Assembly: GCF_000452705.1 (NCBI RefSeq)
Contig: NZ_CP007014.1
Location: 1,054,001 to 1,118,000 of the forward strand
Direction: 5' to 3'
Source: Pseudomonas syringae CC1557
GTDB lineage: Bacteria; Pseudomonadota; Gammaproteobacteria; Pseudomonadales; Pseudomonadaceae
DNA: 64,000 nucleotides
Positions 19,442 to 28,072 of the stretch are shown piece by piece (the first letter of the stretch is position 1; every line of letters begins with the position of its first letter). The translations under genes and the position numbers were made by a program. The notes beneath the pieces are model-generated. The model had not been told where the DNA came from, did no database searches, and saw nothing but the letters and a program-made list of their open reading frames with translations.

Positions 19442-20953
19442 TCAGTCCCGGCCGCGCAACAGGGTGTTGGGCATGATCCAGGCCGCAGCCAGACCGAACA
19501 GTGAAATGGCGGCGCTGGTGATCAGCAGGTTTCTGAAGGTCAGCCCCAGTTCAGCCCGCAAGGTATCCAGCGCGGGCCCGGTTGCTGCATTGAGGCTGTC
19601 GAGCAGCACGTTGCCGGAACCGCTTTCGCTACCAGCCGACGCTGCGCCAGCCACTGCAGTTCCTGACAGGGCTACGCCCGTGTGTTGCAGCATCGCCAGC
19701 AACAACGCCGACATGAGGGCCACGCCGACGGCGCCACCCAGTGAGCGGAACAGATTGGTTGTGCTGGTGGCCACGCCCATGTCCTTGGTCTGCACAGCGT
19801 TCTGGGTCCCGACCAGCGATGTGGGAAATTGCATGCCGGTTGCGACGCCGGTCAGGATCATGAACAGGCTCATCAGCACAATAGACTGTGGCGGTGTGAA
19901 GGCCATCGCCAGAATGGCGATCGGCATCAGCAGCGCGCCAGTCAGGATCAACGGCTTGTATCGGCCGGTATGCGCGGTGCGTCGCCCTGCAAAATAAGCC
20001 CCCATCGGCATGCCGATTGCCAGTGGCAGCATGTGCAGGGCTGCACTGTCGGCGCCACCGCCGGTAACGGTCTGGTAGCGCAGCGGCATCAGGACAATCA
20101 GTGAAATGGCCTGGAAGCTGGTAAAAAACACCGTACACCAGCAGAGCACTGCGCTGCGGTTGGTAAACAGATGCATGGGCAGCAAGGGCTCAGGGGCGCG
20201 ACGCTCGTACCAGACGAAAACCGCCAGCGCCAACAGGGCGATGCCGAGCAGCAGCTGAACCTGGGTATCGCCCAGATTCAGGCCTTGACCGATTTCGGTG
20301 ATACCCAGCAACAGCGCGGTCAGGCCGATGATCATCAGCACGGTTCCCAGATAGTCGATGATCGGCTTGCGCTGGGGGATGGGCAGACCGTTAAGGGTCC
20401 GGTAGGCGACGATCAGCGCAGCGGCACCCAGCGGCAGGTTGATCAGAAACACCCAGCGCCAGGACAGGTATTCGGTCATCAAACCGCCCAATACCGGGCC
20501 TGCGACGCTGGCGACAGCGTACATGCTGCTGAAATAACCCTGATAGCGACCGCGCTCACGAGGCGGGACGATATCGGCGATGATTGCCTGGCTCACCGAC
20601 ACCATGCCGCCTGCGCCAATCCCTTGCAGTACGCGCGCCAGCACCAGTTGCTCCATGCTTTGCGCAACACCGCAGAACAGGGAGGCCAGCGTGAACAGAC
20701 CAAGCCCGAACAGCATCAGATTGCGTCGCCCGTAAAGGTCGCCCAGCTTGCCGTAGATAGGAACCGCCACGGTCAGCGCGACCATGTAGGCAGAGATGAC
20801 CCAGGCCAGTAGGTCGATGTCTCTGAACTGGGCGGAAATGGCAGGCATCGAAACAGCGACGATGGTCTGGTCCAGCGCGCTGAGCAGGACAGCCATCATC
20901 AGCGCGAACAAAATGCTGCGAATGGCGGGCGGCGTTTGAGTAAGACTGGTCAA
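19442..20953 (-). CDS. DHA2-family (EmrB/QacA) multidrug exporter, 14 TM
   Basis: The 503-residue major facilitator protein has fourteen predicted membrane segments. Motif A is present (GKLGDLYGRRN), the early LDQTIVAVSMPAI segment is typical of DHA2 exporters, and motif C-like glycines occur in SVAGPVLGG. It probably expels toxic organic compounds with protons. It is a single gene without adaptor or outer membrane partners and converges on the DUF3396 gene with only 23 bases between stops. The substrate is unknown. Confidence 0.88.
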   Translation of the reverse strand: MTSLTQTPPAIRSILFALMMAVLLSALDQTIVAVSMPAISAQFRDIDLLAWVISAYMVALTVAVPIYGKLGDLYGRRNLMLFGLGLFTLASLFCGVAQSMEQLVLARVLQGIGAGGMVSVSQAIIADIVPPRERGRYQGYFSSMYAVASVAGPVLGGLMTEYLSWRWVFLINLPLGAAALIVAYRTLNGLPIPQRKPIIDYLGTVLMIIGLTALLLGITEIGQGLNLGDTQVQLLLGIALLALAVFVWYERRAPEPLLPMHLFTNRSAVLCWCTVFFTSFQAISLIVLMPLRYQTVTGGGADSAALHMLPLAIGMPMGAYFAGRRTAHTGRYKPLILTGALLMPIAILAMAFTPPQSIVLMSLFMILTGVATGMQFPTSLVGTQNAVQTKDMGVATSTTNLFRSLGGAVGVALMSALLLAMLQHTGVALSGTAVAGAASAGSESGSGNVLLDSLNAATGPALDTLRAELGLTFRNLLITSAAISLFGLAAAWIMPNTLLRGRD

Positions 20954-21081
20954 GGCTCAACCTGATGGCAGTGTTGACCCGCCGCGAGGGAGGCGGGAGA
21001 AGTCTGGCCAGTCTAATCCGATAGCTTGCTAATCGATAGCTGCCTTTGCTGAATGGCGCTGTAATTAAGTGCGCATAAGCC

Positions 21082-21252
21082 TCATCGCAGGGCGCTGAAG
21101 CTTGCGTCGAGCGGCGCGCAATGGCCGAACGTGCAGTTGGCATATCCAGTGGCCTGTCGGGACAGTTCGTTTTGATACGCACCGGCAGCGTACACGGCCA
21201 GTACCGCGAGAATGCCGATGGCGGCCATACATCTTCTTGTTATTACTTTCAT
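21082..21252 (-). CDS. Small membrane or exported protein (56 aa)
   Basis: A short gene with a strong AAGGAG six bases before ATG. The product begins MKVITRRCMAAIGILAVLAV, a basic start and one hydrophobic segment (about residues 9-25), followed by a polar tail with two cysteines in the YANCTFGHC stretch. This could be a single-span inner membrane protein or an exported peptide with a disulfide. Function is unknown. It lies between the DHA2 exporter and a divergent small gene. Confidence 0.7.
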   Translation of the reverse strand: MKVITRRCMAAIGILAVLAVYAAGAYQNELSRQATGYANCTFGHCAPLDASFSALR

Positions 21253-21405
21253 GACGCACTCCTTGCTTTACCTACAGAGCAGCTTGAAAGATCTAATCGA
21301 AGTGTAGGACAAGAAAGCGCTTCAGGCAGGAAGATATTCGTACCGCACACGAGGGGAGTGAACGGTTAGAATTCGCGTTTTGATTGATCGGCAGGTTAGA
21401 GACAC

Positions 21406-21645
21406 ATGGCGCGCAAGGAATACAACGGGTTTGAAGTAGTATCTGCGGTAATACCGTCAGAGCAGGAGGGTTATAGCGCAGCAGTTGCCGTCAAGTCATT
21501 GGCAGCAGGCGGTGCGCCGCGCTTCCACGCGATATTGCCAGGGCAGAAATTCAAGACCGCTCATGACGCCGATCTGGCCGCAGTCCAGGAACTGGAGCGG
21601 CTGATCGACGTGGATCAAGAGGGCGAGCCGGTGTGGGCTTGCTGA
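21406..21645 (+). CDS. Conserved small hypothetical protein (79 aa)
   Basis: Protein MARKEYNGFEVVSAVIPSEQ... with no signal peptide or membrane segment. It looks like a small alpha/beta fold ending in a helix (ADLAAVQELERLIDV). Codon use fits the genome. Its stop codon directly abuts the stop of the convergent flavin reductase (TGA then TCA), with no spacer. Function is unknown. Confidence 0.78.
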   Translation: MARKEYNGFEVVSAVIPSEQEGYSAAVAVKSLAAGGAPRFHAILPGQKFKTAHDADLAAVQELERLIDVDQEGEPVWAC

Positions 21646-22269
21646 TCAGGCACCTGGACGAAACATCTTGAACAGCGCTTCCGGGCCAAGCTGGAAGTAA
21701 TCAGCCGGGCCACCGCCGCGCAGAATCGGCTCTGCCGCAGCGGTGTCGTAGATGCCGTCTTTGAGCAGCGACTTGTCGATGTGTACCGCAACCACCTCGC
21801 CCAGAATCAGCCAACTCGGGACCAGTTCCTTGTCCGCCCGTTGCAATTGAATGATCTGCGTGACCTTGCATTCGAAGGACACCGGCGTTTCCAGCACGCG
21901 CGGCACCGAAACAATGTGCGACGCCAGCGGCGTCAGGTTCGCCAGCTCGAACTCGCTCACGTCAGGGGCCACCGGTGCGCAGCTCTGATTCATGGCTTCG
22001 GCCAGCGAGCGGGTCGCAAGGTTCCAGACAAACTCGCCGGTCTGTTCGATGTTATTGAGGCTGTCCTTCCGACCGACGCTGCAGAAGCCAATGATCGGTG
22101 GCACGTAGTTGAACGCGTTGAAGAAGCTGTAAGGCGCGAGATTCAGCTTGCCGTTGGCATCCTGTGAGGATATCCAGCCAATCGGGCGTGGACCTACAAT
22201 CGCGTTGAACGGGTCGTGTGGCAGGCCGTGCCCTTTGGATGGCTCGTAGGAGTGAATAGCGTCTGACAT
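21646..22269 (-). CDS. Flavin reductase-like FMN-binding split-barrel protein
   Basis: The 207-residue protein belongs to the flavin reductase/DIM6 family and probably binds FMN. Visible motifs are HDPFNAIVGPRPIGWISS near the N-terminus, the APYSFFNAFNYVPPIIGF stretch and the C-terminal HIDKSLL region. The ATG at 22269 has AGGAA eight bases upstream; three earlier in-frame ATG codons would add an unconserved leader. The physiological reaction is not known. Confidence 0.82.
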   Translation of the reverse strand: MSDAIHSYEPSKGHGLPHDPFNAIVGPRPIGWISSQDANGKLNLAPYSFFNAFNYVPPIIGFCSVGRKDSLNNIEQTGEFVWNLATRSLAEAMNQSCAPVAPDVSEFELANLTPLASHIVSVPRVLETPVSFECKVTQIIQLQRADKELVPSWLILGEVVAVHIDKSLLKDGIYDTAAAEPILRGGGPADYFQLGPEALFKMFRPGA

Positions 22270-22370
22270 GCTCGGTTCCTGATGGCTCATGGTAGAGGTG
22301 AACATAGTGCTGCGCATCGGCGCTGGATGCCAGAGTCGTGTGTGTTTCCGTCTGGGCCAGAAACGAAGAA

Positions 22371-22387
22371 GCCCGGCATAGCCGGGC
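22371..22387 (-). terminator. Terminator of the repeat protein gene
   Basis: GCCCGGC / GCCGGGC stem with a 3-base loop, followed on the minus strand by the T-rich TTCTTCGTTT. Confidence 0.75.
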
Positions 22388-22407
22388 CTGGGGTGTCGCT
22401 TGAGGGA

Positions 22408-22728
22408 TCAGCTCAGGCGGTTTGCACCGACGTGATCAGCGCCATCAGCAGCTTGACGATTGGCGCCTACACGATCAGCGCCATCAGCGGCCAGACGATT
22501 TGCACCAACGTGATCAGCGCCATCGGCAGCCTGACGGTTTGGACCTACACGATCTGCGCCATCAGCCGCTACACGGATCGAGCCGACGTTAGTGTGCTTG
22601 GTGCCGCCTTCAGCAACGATGGTTGCCTTGGACATGTCGTTATGTACGGTATTGACTGCTGGAAGAGCGAAGGCGCTCGACGCCAGAACAGAGAAGGCCA
22701 GGCCGAAGATCAGTTTGTTGGTTTTCAT
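22408..22728 (-). CDS. Exported small protein with 13-residue tandem repeats
   Basis: The 106-residue product starts MKTNKLIFGLAFSVLASSAFA, a clear Sec signal peptide cleaved after AFA. The mature N-terminus (LPAVNTVHNDMSKATIVAEGGTKHTNVGSI, by position) is followed by four 13-residue repeats of the type AADGADxVGxNRx, alternating R/H and Q/L so that pairs form a 26-residue unit. GGAG lies eight bases before the ATG at 22728. Similar small Pseudomonas proteins are sometimes labelled phage infection protein; that label is not supported by anything visible here. Confidence 0.82.
   Translation of the reverse strand: MKTNKLIFGLAFSVLASSAFALPAVNTVHNDMSKATIVAEGGTKHTNVGSIRVAADGADRVGPNRQAADGADHVGANRLAADGADRVGANRQAADGADHVGANRLS
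22409..22573. repeat. 39-bp tandem repeat array inside the exported protein gene
   Basis: About four copies of a 39-base unit, each containing a form of GATCAGCGCCATCAGC. Alternating copies are more alike, implying expansion by 78-base units. Confidence 0.8.
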
Positions 22729-23155
22729 GAGAGTGTCTCCAAGTAGTGTCGGGTGAGTTGTCATCCCGGTATGGAGGCAATGCTACGCGCCAGCGGATTA
22801 TTAAGAAGTTAATAGGATTGCTAGCGATCATCGCTGAAAATGATAGTAGGCCGTAACGCGCTGATTTCGGGCCTCTTAACCCGAATTGCATTGTTGTGGT
22901 GCAATTCCTGAAAAGTCTTGTAATAAAGCCTATTGACAAAATATAAGTGTTATTTATTCAACAGGTTGTCGCTGGAAATCACCCAAATAATGCACCGTAC
23001 TGAAACGCTTTGTTTCAGATGATCTGTGAAAGAGGGGGCTTTTACACAGTAGTTATATCGATGCGGGCAATGATACTGATCGTTATAAGTGAGCTTCGAT
23101 GACTCTCGTGCCTGCGCGAAGCATGGACACGAGAATCGTCGCAGTCGTTATCAGA
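22729..23155. other. AT-rich intergenic region
   Basis: About 430 bases holding the promoter of the repeat protein gene and the end region of the MHS transporter gene. GC drops around 22780-23040. No gene was supported. Confidence 0.5.
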
Positions 23156-24481
23156 TCAGTCAGTTTCGATCCGCGAGTGTTTACGCGTGTCCTTCATGAA
23201 CACATACACCAGCAGCGAGCAGGCGATGCACGCGGTGACGTACCAGTAATAACCCGTCTCCATGCCGATGCTCTTGAACCACAGTGCAAGGTACTCCGCA
23301 GTGCCGCCGAATATCGAGACGGTCAGTGCGTAAGGCAGGCCGACACCGAGTGCGCGGATTTCGGTAGGGAACAGCTCGGCTTTCACCACTGCGTTAATCG
23401 ACGTGTAACCGCTGACGATGATCAGCGCGGCCATGATCAGGAAGAACGCGCCCCACCAGGTCTGAATGGTGTGCAACGTGGTCAGGATCGGCACTGTGCA
23501 CAACGTACCCAGCACGCCAAAGGCAATCAGGATCGGACGTCGACCAACCTTGTCAGACAGCGCCCCAACCACCGGTTGCAGCAGCATGAACAGGAACAGC
23601 GTCGCTGCCGATATCGAGGTCGAGTCGGTGATGCTCATGCCAACGGTGTTGACCAGATACTTCTGCATATACGTGGTGTAGGTATAGAAGGCCAGGGTGC
23701 CGCCCATGGTCAGGCCGACCACCGTCATCAATTCCTTGGGATGGCGCATCAACGTGCGCATCAGGCTTTCCTTGCGCTTTTCCTTCTTTTTGCGGGTGAA
23801 TGACTCGGTCTCTTCCATGCCGCGACGAAGGAACAACGCTACTACTGCGCACAAGGCGCCGATGACAAACGGAATGCGCCAGCCCCAGGCATACAGCTGT
23901 TCGGTGGTAAGGGTTTGTTGCAGCACGATCAGCACACCCAGCGCAATGAGCTGGCCGGAAATCAGCGTGACGTACTGAAAGCTGGAGAAGAAGCCGCGAC
24001 GCTCCTTGGTCGCCATTTCACTGAGGTAGGTCGCCGAGGTTCCGTATTCGCCGCCGACCGAAAGGCCCTGCAGCAAGCGGGCGAATACCAGCAGGATCGG
24101 TGCGCCGACGCCGATGCTTTCATAGCCCGGTGTCAGGGCAATGATCAGCGAGCCGAAACACATCAGCAGCACCGATGCCATCAGCGCGGCCTTGCGGCCC
24201 TTGTAGTCGGCATACAACCCCATCAGCCAGCCACCAATCGGTCGCATCAGAAAGCCGACGGCGAAGATTGCGGCGGTGTTGAGCAGTTGCGCGGTGGTGT
24301 CGCCTTTGGGGAAGAACGCTTTGGCGAAGTACAGCGAGAACGCGGCGTAGACGTACCAGTCGTACCACTCGACCATATTGCCGACCGAGCCACTGAAGAT
24401 CGATTTGATACGGCTGGAGGTGGTTTTTGGGCCGGCTGCAGTAGCAGCCGACCCGTTGGAGGCGGGATTGGAGGTTTCCAT
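23156..24481 (-). CDS. kgtP: MHS-family alpha-ketoglutarate/dicarboxylate permease
   Basis: The 441-residue twelve-segment transporter resembles KgtP: GNMVEWYDWYVYAAFSLYFA in segment 1, [21 protein letters not shown] and [13 protein letters not shown]. It probably imports alpha-ketoglutarate or a similar acid with protons. It is a clear paralogue of the transporter at 9796-11097. The ATG at 24481 has AAGGA upstream; the frame is open much further back but that part lacks transporter character. Confidence 0.85.
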   Translation of the reverse strand: METSNPASNGSAATAAGPKTTSSRIKSIFSGSVGNMVEWYDWYVYAAFSLYFAKAFFPKGDTTAQLLNTAAIFAVGFLMRPIGGWLMGLYADYKGRKAALMASVLLMCFGSLIIALTPGYESIGVGAPILLVFARLLQGLSVGGEYGTSATYLSEMATKERRGFFSSFQYVTLISGQLIALGVLIVLQQTLTTEQLYAWGWRIPFVIGALCAVVALFLRRGMEETESFTRKKKEKRKESLMRTLMRHPKELMTVVGLTMGGTLAFYTYTTYMQKYLVNTVGMSITDSTSISAATLFLFMLLQPVVGALSDKVGRRPILIAFGVLGTLCTVPILTTLHTIQTWWGAFFLIMAALIIVSGYTSINAVVKAELFPTEIRALGVGLPYALTVSIFGGTAEYLALWFKSIGMETGYYWYVTACIACSLLVYVFMKDTRKHSRIETD

Positions 24482-24598
24482 GATGTTCCTTGATTTCATT
24501 ATTTTTAGAAGGAGGCATTCAGTGCCCTGCTCAGTTCCATAGCAGGAGCTGTGCCACACCATGAGGGCTTGGGCTAGAGCGGTCGCGAGAGCGTGGTA

Positions 24599-24645
24599 AG
24601 CAAGAATCCGCTTATAGACGCAGCGCGGATAGGCGGATTCTTGCT
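24599..24645. other. Perfect 13-bp inverted repeat after the J-like gene
   Basis: AGCAAGAATCCGC (24599-24611) and GCGGATTCTTGCT (24633-24645) enclose 21 bases. It lies just beyond the stop of the J-like gene on the minus strand and could end its transcript, though no T-run follows. Confidence 0.5.
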
Positions 24646-24663
24646 GATAGGAGGGGAGAGCTA

Positions 24664-26298
24664 CTAATGACCGCGTGCCGGTCCGAAAGCAATCACGGCT
24701 CCAACAAAGGCGAGCATCAGGCCCATGAGGATCATGATGCCTTTGAACGTGTTCCTGGCGCAGAAGGCTTTTACTCCGTGCCAACCTCCGGTACGAGCCG
24801 AAACAGCGTCTTGAAAAAGAGAAATCCGGTAGGGCGACAGGACAATCCATGACGCCAGGCCAGCGCTGAACAGCGCTAAAAGCAAAAGTCCTTCCTGTAT
24901 GCAGGCGGCCCCGATGGTGACCACCGGAATACCATGGCGCAGCAGCAGAGTCTGGTAGCCAGGCCAGCTCAGCCAGCCGGGCAGCAGGCGTTCACTCCAG
25001 CGCTTGTCCGCGGTCTTGAAGCTTTCGCTGACAGGCCCCCAGAGGGTCATGACCATGTAGCTGATAAGCAAGAAAAGTACGGGGGCGCTCAGCGCAATGC
25101 CGATTACTTCATACCAGGCAACGTCGGCTCTCGAAGGGTCGAGTGAGGCCGTTATGAATATCGCCAGTGCACCGAACAGATAGGTCCTGAGGTTCGGATT
25201 GAACGACACCTGCTCAGGCAGTTTTCGCCAGGACTGCACATCAGCGTCCGGAAATACCTCCATGGCCTCCGGAAAACGATGGATCAGATCAGACGTGAGC
25301 GTCTCGCAGGCTTGCCAAAGCGCTTGATCACCTTGTCTTGCCAGGCGCAGTCGTTCATTCAGTGGCGGTGGCTGCAGGATCAAGTGCGCTGCGGTCGCTT
25401 CAGGGCTGTCTGCCGGCCCTTCGAGCAAGTGATGCAGGCGAGTGATGAAAGCCTTTTTTTCACAGCGCTGAACCAGGTTCATCCACAACGACATTGGCCC
25501 GGAATGCACATCATGTTTCTGATCCCAGTCAAACAGGGCGCTCAGGCGTTCGAACAACGCAGGTGACCAGTGAGGGTTGTTGAGCAGCAGCGACATGGTC
25601 CATTGCTCCAACTGCTCCTGACGATCAAAGGACGCCAGCCATGGCTGCTGCTGAAGTGCCTTCAGCGCATCGAGAAAGGCGCGCTCTTCACTGTTTTCAA
25701 GCAGCGCGTGCAACGGCTGAAGCGAGCTGTCCAGCAGCGCCTGGGTCAAGCGCTGTGACTGGTGCGCCCTGAGCTGCACCTTTTGCCAGGGTGTCAGCCA
25801 GTGCAGTTGCTCAACCGCAGCCTTTATCAGCGGCAGGGTGCCTTCCGGGTCCAGCAGGCATCGGCGAGCCAGGTGCTGCTGAAAAACCTCGTCGCAGCCT
25901 TGGTCCTGGGCGAGCTGGTGTTGTGAGTGCAAATTCTCCGGCGTGGTTCGAGACGCTTGCTCGTGCCAGCTCAACTCTATCGCCGGGCGCACCAGTGGAT
26001 AAGTACTGTCAACATCCGGCAGTGCTCGCTCATCGTCCGGCTGGACGGCCCGTGCAGGCTTGTCCAGAGTCAGCGACTCTGGCGCCTGGTCTGCGAACGA
26101 CCAGAAGCCTGCGCCCTCGGGGGCGTATTCAACACGATTTCGAGCCCGTTCCAGGGCTTGTTCGTAAGCATCACGCAGCCTCTGGAAGGCGACAGGATCG
26201 TCGTCAGGCCGAGTAACTTTAAGCAGTCTTGCGTATTGCCGTTTGATGCTGCGCTCGTCGGCGTCGTCCTGCAGTTCCAGTACGCTCCAGCAATCCAT
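24664..26298 (-). CDS. J-like membrane co-chaperone partner of HscC
   Basis: The 544-residue protein has an N-terminal J-like domain (residues 1-55: MDCWSVLELQDDADERSIKR, then a helix and DPVAFQRLRDAYEQAL). The diagnostic HPD is replaced by RPD. A long helical middle part follows and then several hydrophobic segments (about 360-540), so it is probably anchored in the inner membrane facing the cytosol. The start region overlaps the hscC stop; ATG at 26298 has GGTGA at good spacing, ATG at 26310 is also possible. It resembles E. coli DjlB/DjlC, the dedicated partners of HscC. Confidence 0.78.
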   Translation of the reverse strand: MDCWSVLELQDDADERSIKRQYARLLKVTRPDDDPVAFQRLRDAYEQALERARNRVEYAPEGAGFWSFADQAPESLTLDKPARAVQPDDERALPDVDSTYPLVRPAIELSWHEQASRTTPENLHSQHQLAQDQGCDEVFQQHLARRCLLDPEGTLPLIKAAVEQLHWLTPWQKVQLRAHQSQRLTQALLDSSLQPLHALLENSEERAFLDALKALQQQPWLASFDRQEQLEQWTMSLLLNNPHWSPALFERLSALFDWDQKHDVHSGPMSLWMNLVQRCEKKAFITRLHHLLEGPADSPEATAAHLILQPPPLNERLRLARQGDQALWQACETLTSDLIHRFPEAMEVFPDADVQSWRKLPEQVSFNPNLRTYLFGALAIFITASLDPSRADVAWYEVIGIALSAPVLFLLISYMVMTLWGPVSESFKTADKRWSERLLPGWLSWPGYQTLLLRHGIPVVTIGAACIQEGLLLLALFSAGLASWIVLSPYRISLFQDAVSARTGGWHGVKAFCARNTFKGIMILMGLMLAFVGAVIAFGPARGH

Positions 26299-26303
26299 TG
26301 CAA

Positions 26304-27998
26304 TCACCATTCACCCCGTTCAAAACGGTCTGCTTCCTGTTCGATCTGCTTGCGCACTTCATTGATCTGCCGGTCATCCTGCGTTTCCAGGACGCGCTGG
26401 AATTGCGCTGCCCAGACGCCGATGGTTTCACGGGCTTCGCCCAGGTACTCCTGATAGAGCCGTTCCAGCCGGGCTGTCAGGTGAGTATTGACCTGCCGTT
26501 CGCGAGGATGGACCTTGAGCGCTTCCAGCACCTTGAGGCGTTCCTGGATTTCCGCCGGGGTCATGACGCCGGGGTTGTTCTCGATTACCAGCTTATGGTT
26601 CTCGCCGGTCATCTGGATAAGCACGTCGGCCTCCAGAAGGCCGTTGTTATCGTAGGTGAAGCGCACGTCCAGTTCGACCTCGCCAGCCTTGGCCTTGGGG
26701 ACGGGAATGTTCAGTTCGCCCAGTGCGATGTTGTCTTTGACCAGGCGACTTTCGCCTTGAAAGATCTTCAGCAGCACGTGTTCCTGATTGTCGGCAATGG
26801 TGTTCACGGTGCGAACCCGGCTGACCGGCACCACGCTGTTGCGCTCGATGATCGGCAGGTAATGGCCGGCCTGATAGCCATTGAACACGTATTGCGTAGT
26901 TTCGATACCCAGGGTGTAAGGGCAAACGTCGGTCAGTACCACTTCCTCCAGCGCCGCATCGCGCTGCTTGAGGGCTGCCTGAATCGCGGCACCTTGCGCG
27001 ACCACCTCATCCGGATTGAGGGTGATGGCCGGAAAACGCCCGAACATCCCCGCAGCCAGTTTGCGGATCAGTGGCATGCGCGTAGTGCCGCCCACCAGCA
27101 GGATCTCGTCGAGATCGGCGACGCGAATTTTCGCGTCACGCAAGGCGCGTTCAATTGGCGAACGCAGCCGGGCCAGCAAAGGCGCAAACTGCTCGGTCAT
27201 CTGCTCCTGGGTGATGGTCTTGCGCCATTCCCTATCTGCATGGCGCAGCACGAAGTCGGCGCTGTCATCCTGCCCCAGCGCCTTGCGCACACGTTCGGCC
27301 TCACGCCGTAGCGAGGGGCTCACCAGTTCTTTGGCCGGGAAGTCACTCTCGTCGCGGTGCAGGTCAAGGAAGTGTTCGACCAGCAAACGGTCGAAGTCCT
27401 CACCGCCCAGAAAGTTGTCACCTGCGCTGGCACGCACTTCCATCACGCCGTCGAACAGCTCAAGAATCGAAATATCGAACGTCCCGCCGCCCAGGTCAAA
27501 GACCAGAAACGAGGTTTCGCCTTCCTTCTGATGCAGCCCGTAAGCCAGCGCCGCCGCAGTTGGCTCATTGATGAGCTTTTCGACTTTAAGCCCTGCCAGT
27601 TCACCGGCGATACGCGTGGCCTTGCGCTGAGCGTCGCTGAAATACGCGGGAACACTGATCACTGCTTCAGTGACCGGCTCGCCGAACGCGCGCTCGACAT
27701 CTGCTTTCAGGCTCTTGAGGACCAGCGAGGACAGTTCTTCCGGGCGATAGGTCTCGGTGCCCAGTCGGATCTCCTGAGCACTGCCCATGTAGCGCTTGAA
27801 CAGCGCTGTAGTTTTCTGCGGATGGGTCTGCAGGCGTTCGCGAGCGGCCTTGCCGACCAGAATCTGCCCTTCATCGTCCAGCCCGACAACGCTTGGGGTG
27901 AGCGTCTCACCCAGGGCGTTGGTAACCAGCTGGCTGCTGCCGTCGCGCCATACGGCTACCAGGCTGTTGGTGGTGCCCAGATCAATACCGACGATCAT
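26304..27998 (-). CDS. hscC: HscC-type Hsp70 chaperone
   Basis: The 564-residue Hsp70 begins MIVGIDLGTTNSLVAVW, with the phosphate loop DLGGGTFDISILE and the adenosine motif VGGTTRMPLIRKL. It is shorter than DnaK because the C-terminal lid is reduced, which is typical for HscC. It is followed by its J-like partner, overlapping by a few bases at the stop, as in the E. coli hscC locus. Substrates are unknown in general. Confidence 0.9.
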   Translation of the reverse strand: MIVGIDLGTTNSLVAVWRDGSSQLVTNALGETLTPSVVGLDDEGQILVGKAARERLQTHPQKTTALFKRYMGSAQEIRLGTETYRPEELSSLVLKSLKADVERAFGEPVTEAVISVPAYFSDAQRKATRIAGELAGLKVEKLINEPTAAALAYGLHQKEGETSFLVFDLGGGTFDISILELFDGVMEVRASAGDNFLGGEDFDRLLVEHFLDLHRDESDFPAKELVSPSLRREAERVRKALGQDDSADFVLRHADREWRKTITQEQMTEQFAPLLARLRSPIERALRDAKIRVADLDEILLVGGTTRMPLIRKLAAGMFGRFPAITLNPDEVVAQGAAIQAALKQRDAALEEVVLTDVCPYTLGIETTQYVFNGYQAGHYLPIIERNSVVPVSRVRTVNTIADNQEHVLLKIFQGESRLVKDNIALGELNIPVPKAKAGEVELDVRFTYDNNGLLEADVLIQMTGENHKLVIENNPGVMTPAEIQERLKVLEALKVHPRERQVNTHLTARLERLYQEYLGEARETIGVWAAQFQRVLETQDDRQINEVRKQIEQEADRFERGEW

Positions 27999-28072
27999 CT
28001 CAAAGATGCTCCCTGCTCTAAATTTGGCGTGATTCTAAATCAAGGTGTTTTTCAGTGCCTGCAACTGCGTGT

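Noticed and set aside
23070..23090. Fur box-like sequence (AATGATACTGATCGTTAT)
   Set aside because: Too many mismatches to the 19-base Fur consensus and no iron gene next to it.
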